Of a DNA stretch of 11,834 nucleotides, positions 7,241 through 11,834 are shown piece by piece. Every line of letters starts with the position of its first letter. Position 1 is the stretch's first letter. This DNA is from a bacterium (GTDB taxonomy: Bacteria > Desulfobacterota > Anaeroferrophillalia > Anaeroferrophillales > Tharpellaceae), in NCBI GenBank assembly GCA_029935295.1, contig JAOZKP010000038.1, positions 1-11,834 of the forward strand, read 5' to 3'. The position numbers and the translations under genes are program-made. Below the pieces are notes generated by a model that was not told where the DNA came from, did not search any database, and saw nothing but the letters and a program-made list of their open reading frames with translations.

Positions 7241-7756
7241 TTACATTGACTGAAGACGCTGATTACGTCGACGCTCTTTTTTGCTGAGACGGTTGGGATT
7301 TCCCTTTTTTCTGGTTAAATGGCGTCGGTTTTTATCTACGGATTCCTCCTCACCAGACTCTTCATCACTATTTAACGCCAGCAGCAAACGTTGCACAAAC
7401 TCCCCGGATTCCAGAACTATAGCCCCGTTTTTTTCAGACTCTCTGGCAACTTCACGGTCAGAAGTGACGATTGTCAATCCGGAACCGTACTGATGCGCCA
7501 TGCGGATCAAAACCTGATCCGCACTCCGGCCGGAAGTTGAAAAAGTTATCTTAACCCCGCTTTCAGAATAGTTACGCGGCTCACCGCTAACCGACCGACC
7601 TCCATCATAAACCACGGCAAGACGATTTTTGCTCAACTTGCGATATTGCACCAACAGCTGATTCAGCTCCGCCCGCTCAGCTTCAAGATCGAGCATTCCT
7701 AAAGCCTCTCCAGTCATCTCCGCAATCACGTTATAACCATCCAGCGCGAGCCACAT
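7241..7756 (-). CDS. NYN (PIN-like) domain ribonuclease-type protein, YacP family
   Basis: The product resembles YacP/Rae1-type NYN domain proteins, which are PIN-like, metal-dependent ribonucleases; the exact substrate is unknown here. Counting from ATG 7756 (171 residues), the four acidic positions expected of the fold are present: Asp6 in LALDGYNVI, Asp51 in VVYDGG, Asp80 in GRSADQVLIRMA and Asp100 in IVTSDREV. The C-terminal tail goes from an acidic patch (about 127-140) to a very basic Lys/Arg-rich end, probably for RNA or ribosome contact. The frame stays open upstream to a TTG at 7831, but ATG 7756 gives the normal family beginning and has a TGAGG site 9 nt upstream. The extra 25 residues would be encoded by the flanking repeat element. 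It is convergent with plsY. Function beyond the NYN fold is inference. Confidence 0.82.
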   Translation of the reverse strand: MWLALDGYNVIAEMTGEALGMLDLEAERAELNQLLVQYRKLSKNRLAVVYDGGRSVSGEPRNYSESGVKITFSTSGRSADQVLIRMAHQYGSGLTIVTSDREVARESEKNGAIVLESGEFVQRLLLALNSDEESGEEESVDKNRRHLTRKKGNPNRLSKKERRRNQRLQSM

Positions 7757-7765
7757 AAAACCAAA

Positions 7766-7770
7766 CCTCA
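7766..7770 (-). promoter_or_regulatory. Shine-Dalgarno deciding the start of the YacP-type gene
   Basis: On the minus strand TGAGG (7770-7766) lies 9 nt before ATG 7756. It supports the short form of the protein over the upstream TTG at 7831. Confidence 0.55.
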
Positions 7771-7794
7771 AAAAACTGTTACCAACCTTTTTTC

Positions 7795-7973
7795 TGGTCG
7801 GACTTTGCTTCGCCCTCCGTAACGTGGTCAAAGCTAAAGCAATGACCCCAATCGAGACAGGGCGAGCTTTTGTTTGTTATGTCTCGATTGGGGTCATACT
7901 TGATATTTGCGTTTCCCAGCAACATGTCAAGTTTGACCCCGGGTATAGAGGAGCGAAGCCTAAGTTCGCACCA
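7795..7973. repeat. Imperfect palindromic REP/MITE-like element
   Basis: The two halves are related as inverted repeats. Read on the minus strand from 7834 to 7795, the left half gives TTTGACC, 8 nt, GAGG, GCGAAGC, then AAGT, CG and ACCA blocks. Read on the plus strand from 7932 to 7973, the right half gives TTTGACC, 9 nt, GAGG, A, GCGAAGC, then AAGT, CG and ACCA blocks in the same order. In the middle is a perfect 18-bp inverted repeat. The halves differ in length because of about 27 extra bases at 7898-7931. This layout suggests a small non-autonomous mobile element or REP-type sequence. No transposase is near, and no target-site duplication could be established. The boundaries are approximate. 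Confidence 0.6.
7842..7897. repeat. Perfect 18-bp inverted repeat (hairpin core)
   Basis: ATGACCCCAATCGAGACA at 7842-7859 is exactly the reverse complement of 7880-7897, with a 20-nt loop between. It could form a strong stem-loop in RNA or single-stranded DNA on either strand. There is no T-run after either arm, so it is not a classical terminator. It is the centre of the larger repeat element. Confidence 0.9.
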
Positions 7974-8027
7974 TCTCAGTTTTCCTGGTACCTTTTAGTT
8001 CAATTCATAAAGTTGAAGTTGAGTACA

Positions 8028-8068
8028 TAAAAAAGGCCGCACCATCTAAACCAAGAAAGGTGCGGCCT
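8028..8068 (-). terminator. Rho-independent terminator of the carboxyltransferase gene
   Basis: On the minus strand the stem AGGCCGCACC (8068-8059) pairs perfectly with GGTGCGGCCT (8043-8034) over a 15-nt loop and is followed directly by a run of T residues (complement of the A-run ending at 8034). It lies about 45 nt after the oadA stop codon and is correctly oriented for it. Confidence 0.92.
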
Positions 8069-8111
8069 GGCCATATGATTTACTCTTAAGACTTGACGCG
8101 TGGGGTGACTT

Positions 8112-9479
8112 TTAATCCTTCGGCAGTTTATCCTCGGGCTCAAATTTTCCGGCTTCGCGTTCGGCAAAAAACTGCAGGGCAACTGCGGGAAAGAGGGCAT
8201 AAGAGAGTACATCTTCAACACTCTTCGCTTTATCTCCGAGTTCAGCCGTAAGTTTATCCATTTCCGGCGGCAGAAGATCGGCCGGGCGACAGGTAACCGG
8301 TTCTTCTTTTTTTAAGGCCTTCTTCTGCACTTCGGCATTAAAAGGGGCAACAGAACGGCCATACATCCCTTTCAAGACATTTTTGGACTCGGTCGGAATC
8401 ATCATATAGCGCTGGCCGGTAATCACATTCAAAGTCGCCTGGGTACCGACAATCTGACTGCTCGGGGTTACCAGCGGCGGATAACCGAAATCTTTCCGGA
8501 CCCGTGGGATCTCTTCGAGCACATCTTTCAATTTATCGATCGCCCCCTGATCCCGCAGCTGACTTTCGAGGTTGGACATCATGCCGCCCGGTACCTGGTA
8601 GATCAGAACATTGGTATCAACTCCGGTAAAACCGCTCTCATAAGCAACATACTTTTTGCGAACATCTTTAATATAGGCCGCAATCTCCGCCATGGCACCG
8701 ATATCAAGACCGGTATCATATTCAGTACCCTTGAGCGATGCCACGAGGCTCTCGGTCGGCGGCTGTGAAGTTCCGGATGAGAGTGACGAAATTGCACAGT
8801 CAACAATATCAACTCCGGCTTCGGCCGCTTTCAAGTAGGTCATCGGCGCCATACCGCTAGTGCAGTGGGCATGCAGATGAATCGGAATATCGACTTCACT
8901 CTTAATTGCTTTAATCAGATCATAGGCATCATAAGGTGCCAGCAGACCGGCCATATCCTTTATGCAGATCGTATCGGCTCCCATCCCGGCAAGCTCTTTT
9001 GCCATTTTGACGAAATAGGCGTTATCATGTACCGGGCTGATGGTATAGCTCACGGTAGCTTCAGCAATTTTGCCGGCTTTTTTTACCGCATCCATCGCCG
9101 TCCGCATATTCCGGGGATCGTTCAGGGCATCAAAAATGCGGAAAACATCCATGCCGTTAGCTGCGGCCCGTTCAACAAATTTCTCCAGAACATCATCAGC
9201 ATAATGACGGTAACCGAGAATATTCTGCCCCCGGAGCAGCATCTGCAGGCGGGTATTAGGGATTGCTTTACGCAGGGTGCGCAGACGCTCCCAGGGATCT
9301 TCCTTCAAAAACCTGAGACATGTATCAAAGGTCGCCCCGCCCCAAACTTCCAAAGACCAGTAACCAATGCGATCAAGTTTCTCGGCAATCGGCAGCATAT
9401 CTTTGGTCCGCATTCTGGTTGCCAGCAACGATTGGTGTGCATCCCGCAACACAGTATCCGTAATCTGTAATTTTCCCAT
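8112..9479 (-). CDS. oadA: Biotin-dependent carboxyltransferase, pyruvate carboxylase B / OadA type, without biotinyl domain
   Basis: The protein is the carboxyltransferase subunit of a biotin enzyme that moves CO2 between oxaloacetate or pyruvate and carboxybiotin. The 455 residues hold an HMGL-like TIM barrel (about 4-275) followed by the conserved PYC/OADA domain (about 290-430). Metal and active-site signatures are visible: DTVLRDAHQS with Asp13, the KD pair in ICIKDMAG with the presumably carbamylated Lys174, and HLHAH with His203 and His205. It ends without the C-terminal biotinyl domain found in full-length OadA; that domain is encoded separately at 9706-9918. The start has a strong AGGAGG 8 nt upstream. 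It has its own leader and terminator, so probably its own transcript. Alternatives are PycB of a two-subunit pyruvate carboxylase, OAD alpha, or the 5S methylmalonyl-CoA carboxyltransferase. No biotin carboxylase or beta/gamma subunit is in the window, so the partner decides the reaction. Confidence 0.9.
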   Translation of the reverse strand: MGKLQITDTVLRDAHQSLLATRMRTKDMLPIAEKLDRIGYWSLEVWGGATFDTCLRFLKEDPWERLRTLRKAIPNTRLQMLLRGQNILGYRHYADDVLEKFVERAAANGMDVFRIFDALNDPRNMRTAMDAVKKAGKIAEATVSYTISPVHDNAYFVKMAKELAGMGADTICIKDMAGLLAPYDAYDLIKAIKSEVDIPIHLHAHCTSGMAPMTYLKAAEAGVDIVDCAISSLSSGTSQPPTESLVASLKGTEYDTGLDIGAMAEIAAYIKDVRKKYVAYESGFTGVDTNVLIYQVPGGMMSNLESQLRDQGAIDKLKDVLEEIPRVRKDFGYPPLVTPSSQIVGTQATLNVITGQRYMMIPTESKNVLKGMYGRSVAPFNAEVQKKALKKEEPVTCRPADLLPPEMDKLTAELGDKAKSVEDVLSYALFPAVALQFFAEREAGKFEPEDKLPKD

Positions 9480-9500
9480 ATCTTAACCCTCCTGAAGATT

Positions 9501-9557
9501 AGTGCCTTACAAAATATTTCCATCAAAAAAACAATGAAATATTTTGCTGAGAGCACT
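9501..9557 (-). promoter_or_regulatory. Hairpin in the 5' leader of the carboxyltransferase gene
   Basis: CAAAATATTTC (9510-9520) and GAAATATTTTG (9536-9546) are a perfect 11-bp inverted repeat around a 15-nt loop. An outer 5-bp pair (AGTGC 9501-9505 with GCACT 9553-9557) extends the stem across small internal loops. On the minus strand it would end just before the Shine-Dalgarno. It may be an RNA control structure or a pair of operator half-sites; nothing shows which. Confidence 0.5.
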
Positions 9558-9605
9558 TATTTGCGGGCCGGAAAAGACCCCTTAGGTTGCGGAAAATATT
9601 CCCGC

Positions 9606-9636
9606 ATTATTCAGCCCATCAGACCAAATTGTACAC
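9606..9636 (-). promoter_or_regulatory. Weak candidate promoter for the carboxyltransferase gene
   Basis: On the minus strand TGTACA (4 of 6 matches to -35), an 18-bp spacer and AATAAT (5 of 6 matches to -10) lie between the upstream terminator and the oadA leader. The -35 region overlaps the 28-bp palindrome. Matches are modest, so this rests mostly on position. Confidence 0.3.
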
Positions 9637-9654
9637 TGTATACCGTGCACAATT
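9627..9654. promoter_or_regulatory. 28-bp near-palindrome, candidate operator
   Basis: Arms AATTGTACAC (9627-9636) and GTGCACAATT (9645-9654) are inverted repeats with one mismatch, and the exact centre is the palindrome GTATAC (9638-9643). It stands between the terminator of the biotinyl-carrier gene and the oadA gene. Its symmetry fits a dimeric transcription factor site; a GntR-type regulator would be a guess. No regulator gene is in the window. Confidence 0.55.
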
Positions 9655-9658
9655 GTAG

Positions 9659-9693
9659 AAAAAAAGCGTGACCCTGTTTACACAAGATCACGC
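9659..9693 (-). terminator. Rho-independent terminator of the biotinyl-carrier gene
   Basis: On the minus strand GCGTGATC (9693-9686) pairs with GGTCACGC (9673-9666), 8 pairs including one G-T wobble, followed by seven T residues (9665-9659). It begins about 12 nt after the carrier stop codon. It separates the carrier from oadA at the transcript level. Confidence 0.82.
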
Positions 9694-9705
9694 CTGTAAA
9701 AATCT

Positions 9706-9918
9706 TTATTCAATAACAGCAATAACGGTATCGGACTCAACCGCATCTCCAACCGCAACGTTGATAGCTTTCACTTCACCATCAACCGGAGAAACAACCG
9801 GCATCTCCATTTTCATGGCTTCAAGGATTACTACTTCATCACCCTCTGCAACCTGATCACCAACACTAACTTCAACCTTAAAGATTTTACCCACCATCGG
9901 GGAGATTACTTCAGCCAT
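9706..9918 (-). CDS. Free-standing biotinyl (biotin carboxyl carrier) domain protein
   Basis: A single biotinyl domain of 70 residues that carries carboxybiotin between active sites. The biotinylation motif EAMKMEM gives Lys36 as the modified residue. The protein is nothing but the domain: two similar halves (MVGKIFKVEVSVGDQVAEGDEV and the later VDGEVKAINVAVGDAVESD) form the usual beta-barrel with the Lys at the hairpin turn, with no Pro/Ala-rich linker of the kind that precedes the domain in full-length OadA or AccB. The frame extends upstream to an ATG at 9933, but that codon lies at the GGAGG site, so ATG 9916-9918 (MAEVISPMVGK) is the better start. It is a likely partner of the carboxyltransferase encoded downstream on the same strand, from which a terminator and about 225 bp separate it. 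A lipoyl domain is excluded by the AMKM motif. Confidence 0.9.
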   Translation of the reverse strand: MAEVISPMVGKIFKVEVSVGDQVAEGDEVVILEAMKMEMPVVSPVDGEVKAINVAVGDAVESDTVIAVIE

Positions 9919-9926
9919 CGTTTTTT

Positions 9927-9931
9927 CCTCC
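9927..9931 (-). promoter_or_regulatory. Shine-Dalgarno of the biotinyl-carrier gene
   Basis: GGAGG on the minus strand (9931-9927) lies 8 nt before ATG 9918. It fixes the start at MAEV and rules out the ATG at 9933, which it directly follows. Confidence 0.75.
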
Positions 9932-10004
9932 ATGTTCAGTTATTTATTAATAATTTTGACTTGCTATCAATTATAAGCCAATTTAAGCCAAGGTGCTTAT
10001 CACA

Positions 10005-11816
10005 TCACTTTCCCTTTTGCAACAGTTTTTCCATCTTTTCACTAATCTTCTTATCCTCTTTAATATCCAATGAACGACGATAGCTCTTCAGGGCTTCATC
10101 GTCGCGCTCCAACTTCAGAAAAATATCACCGAGATGTTCAAACAGAACCGGATCGTCATCAATCTTCTCCCGGGCTTTGAGTAAATATTCCAAGGCTTTA
10201 TCATAGTCCTTGCGGGCAAAATAGAGCCAACCGATACTATCTAATATATACCCACTATCCGGTTTAATCTCCAATGCCCGGTCAAGCAGCTGTTCAGCAT
10301 CATCAAGCTGCACCCCCTGTTCAACGTAGGTGTAGCCAATAAAATTCAACACCGTGGCATCATCGGGATTTTCCTTCAGCAGTCCCTGCATTACCACGAC
10401 ACTCTCGGAAGCCTGGCCCAGATCATTATAAACCACCCCGAGAGCAAAGCGCAGTTTGTAGTCATCCGGGTACTGCACCAAAGCTTTATTAAGAATATCG
10501 AGAGCCCCCTGATCGTCACCCTGCTTCTGGTGCAGTGAGGCGAGCATCCGGTAGAGCCCTATTTTTTCCGGATATTTTGCAATAAGTTCATTTAAGACCT
10601 CCTCGCAGAGTTTGAACTCCTTCCGCCCCTCATAAACGAACGCCGCATGGACCCGGGCATCATAATAAAGGTCATCCCCCGCCGGGATTGACAGGAAAAG
10701 CTTCAGAGCCTCATCCTGTCTTGCCAAGGCCTCCAGGCTGGAAGCGAGATAGAAAGTAATCCGCTGTTTTTGCGGATACTCAGCATGTAGCTCTTCCAAG
10801 ATTTCAGCCGCTTCCTGATAACTTCCCTGCTGAAAATAGATCAAAGCTATCTTGACATTAATACTTGCAGGCACATCTCCCTGCTTTCTTAAACGCTTAA
10901 AAATCTCCAACGCGGCATCAAGATCACCATCACCGACCAGCAACTGTCCCAACCGCTCTAAAGCCTGACGATCGCCATCATCTATCTCCAACAACTTTTT
11001 ATAAGCCGCAACCGCTTCTTCCCGACGCTCAGTAAACTCGTAGATCAAACCGAGACTAAGCCAGGCATCGGGCATCTCCGGTTCCAGCTGCAAAGCCTCC
11101 TTGAAATAACGTTCAGCGTCATTGTAAAGTTTTAACTCGGCATATATTTTCCCCTGATAAAAAGGCGCTAAGACATCGTCAGGATGTTTTTGCCGATAAT
11201 CCTTTAAGAGCTCTAAAGCTTTCTCATATTCAGCAGTTTCGACATAAAGTGCAACCAAGTAGAATAACACTTCACTGTTATCTGGATTCTCGGCAATCAG
11301 ATCTTCATACTGTTTTACAGCTCTTTTTTTATCACCGCTGACTGTATAGATCCCGGCCAGCAGCCGCCGCGCCCGTGAATTACGGGGGTCAAGTTCAAGA
11401 GCGGCCTCGGCATGCACCAAAGCATCACTTACCTGGCGGTGTTTAAACAAAAGTTCGGCCAACTCGAGTCGCAAATAGAGAGAGCCGGGATCCGATTTAA
11501 CCGCCCGTTTCAGACTCTGCAGGGCTCCGGCCCGAGCCTCGTTGCTATTCTGATAACGCAGCCAGTTGTAAACGGAAAAATAGTAGAGTGACTCAGCCGA
11601 AACCCCGTCAGGAAAAACCACGGCTGATTTTGTCAAAGTCATTGCGACCTGACGTTCAACCGGCGGCTTAACCGTACTGCAGCCCGAAAAGAGAGCAACC
11701 CAAAAAAAAGCTGCGAGCAGAACAATGACTACCGCACAGGAACCGTAGCTGCGAACCTTTGAGTTCGTATTATGCACAAATCTTGATGAAATTTTAGAAA
11801 AATTTTCTCTTTGCAA
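10005..11816 (-). CDS. TPR-repeat lipoprotein
   Basis: A 603-residue protein built almost entirely of tetratricopeptide repeats, a scaffold for protein-protein contacts; the specific partner is unknown. The N-terminus has a basic stretch, a hydrophobic segment (about 27-44) and a lipobox-like ALFSGC with Cys46, so it is probably a lipoprotein anchored in the envelope and facing the periplasm. From about residue 93 to 590 roughly 14 or 15 repeats of 33-35 residues follow, each with the A-x-x-Y/L and ALxxxPxx pattern. One near 510 (VLNFIGYTYVEQGVQLDD) is slightly longer. The start is a TTG at 11816, supported by AAGGA 6 nt upstream; a GTG at 11777 is an alternative. Similar TPR lipoproteins occur in pilus, exopolysaccharide and outer-membrane assembly, but nothing here points to one of these. 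It is followed after 71 bp by the biotinyl-carrier gene, without a clear terminator between, so co-transcription is possible. Confidence 0.85.
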   Translation of the reverse strand: MQRENFSKISSRFVHNTNSKVRSYGSCAVVIVLLAAFFWVALFSGCSTVKPPVERQVAMTLTKSAVVFPDGVSAESLYYFSVYNWLRYQNSNEARAGALQSLKRAVKSDPGSLYLRLELAELLFKHRQVSDALVHAEAALELDPRNSRARRLLAGIYTVSGDKKRAVKQYEDLIAENPDNSEVLFYLVALYVETAEYEKALELLKDYRQKHPDDVLAPFYQGKIYAELKLYNDAERYFKEALQLEPEMPDAWLSLGLIYEFTERREEAVAAYKKLLEIDDGDRQALERLGQLLVGDGDLDAALEIFKRLRKQGDVPASINVKIALIYFQQGSYQEAAEILEELHAEYPQKQRITFYLASSLEALARQDEALKLFLSIPAGDDLYYDARVHAAFVYEGRKEFKLCEEVLNELIAKYPEKIGLYRMLASLHQKQGDDQGALDILNKALVQYPDDYKLRFALGVVYNDLGQASESVVVMQGLLKENPDDATVLNFIGYTYVEQGVQLDDAEQLLDRALEIKPDSGYILDSIGWLYFARKDYDKALEYLLKAREKIDDDPVLFEHLGDIFLKLERDDEALKSYRRSLDIKEDKKISEKMEKLLQKGK

Positions 11817-11820
11817 TATT

Positions 11821-11827
11821 AATCCTT
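11821..11827 (-). promoter_or_regulatory. Shine-Dalgarno for the TTG-started TPR gene
   Basis: AAGGATT on the minus strand (11827-11821) has its AAGGA core 6 nt before the TTG at 11816. No ATG lies near the start in this frame, so TTG is chosen. The upstream promoter is beyond the window. Confidence 0.5.
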
Positions 11828-11834
11828 AGTAAGT

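Larger units (their letters stand above)
7757..8111. other. 355-bp intergenic region holding a repeat element and a terminator
   Basis: No convincing gene is present. A 68-codon plus-strand frame crosses it but runs through the inverted repeats and matches nothing recognisable. From left to right it contains the yacP leader, a palindromic repeat element (about 7795-7973), about 50 bp of AT-rich spacer without visible signal, the oadA terminator (8028-8068), and about 40 bp of 3' untranslated sequence. No clear sigma-70 promoter for yacP was found. Confidence 0.7.

Noticed and set aside
7757..7831. 25-residue N-terminal extension of the YacP-type protein from a TTG
   Set aside because: It would be encoded partly by the repeat element, and ATG 7756 has a good Shine-Dalgarno and the normal family beginning.
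7824..8030. 68-codon plus-strand frame across the repeat element
   Set aside because: It runs straight through both arms of the inverted repeat, has no good ribosome binding site and no recognisable sequence.
8865..9470. 201-codon plus-strand open frame opposite oadA
   Set aside because: The translation has no family features and mirrors the conserved carboxyltransferase frame on the other strand.
9919..9933. Upstream ATG of the biotinyl-carrier gene
   Set aside because: It lies at the GGAGG site itself; the ATG ending at 9918 is correctly spaced from that site.
9970..10000. TATAAT on the minus strand and an ATAAGC/GCTTAT pair upstream of the biotinyl-carrier gene
   Set aside because: No -35 box at a usable distance, and the stem is only 6 bp with a 16-nt loop and no T-run, so neither a promoter nor a terminator is supported.
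1..11834. CRISPR array, tRNA, rRNA or transposase gene
   Set aside because: No regularly spaced repeats, no recognisable tRNA or rRNA sequence, and no transposase-like protein were seen.

Overview
The window looks like the chromosome of a motile, Gram-negative, probably anaerobic bacterium. The best guess is a Desulfuromonadales- or Desulfobulbales-like member of the former Deltaproteobacteria. The reasons are a flagellar fliG-fliH-fliI block beside a GspE/PilB-family ATPase, a pyruvate-carboxylase-B/OadA-type carboxyltransferase with a free-standing biotinyl carrier, a YacP-type NYN protein and a large TPR lipoprotein, all at moderate G+C. The placement is inferred from gene content only; no rRNA or other marker gene is present.

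The left part (1-3306, + strand) is a flagellar motor and export operon. fliG (C-ring rotor), fliH (export ATPase regulator) and fliI (export ATPase) overlap by 8 bp at each junction and are probably translationally coupled. fliJ does not follow fliI. fliH starts at a TTG behind a strong Shine-Dalgarno inside fliG, and its first ~100 residues are atypical.

The middle part (about 3337-7235, + strand) appears to be a second unit with its own candidate promoter (TTGACA, 18 bp, TAGTAT). It carries a secretion/pilus ATPase with tandem MshEN-type c-di-GMP-binding motifs, then queD and folE2 (two successive steps from GTP towards 7-deazaguanine or pterin products) and plsY (acyl-phosphate:glycerol-3-phosphate acyltransferase). 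plsY converges on yacP with only 5 bp between the stop codons.

The right part (7241-11816, - strand) reads, in transcription order: TPR lipoprotein, biotinyl carrier, Rho-independent terminator, a long palindrome with a candidate promoter and a 5'-UTR hairpin, oadA/pycB-type carboxyltransferase, second terminator, a palindromic repeat element, and yacP. Carrier and carboxyltransferase must cooperate in biotin-dependent carboxyl transfer, but they seem to be transcribed separately, and no biotin carboxylase or membrane decarboxylase subunit is present.

The least explained DNA is the non-coding stretch between oadA and yacP. There a perfect 18-bp inverted repeat sits inside a longer imperfect inverted repeat (about 7795-7973), which looks like a REP/MITE-type element; part of its signature also occurs at the extreme left end of the window. 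The other unexplained stretch is the oadA leader (9480-9657), with a 28-bp near-palindrome and repeated AAAATATT motifs. I see no rRNA, tRNA, CRISPR array or transposase gene.
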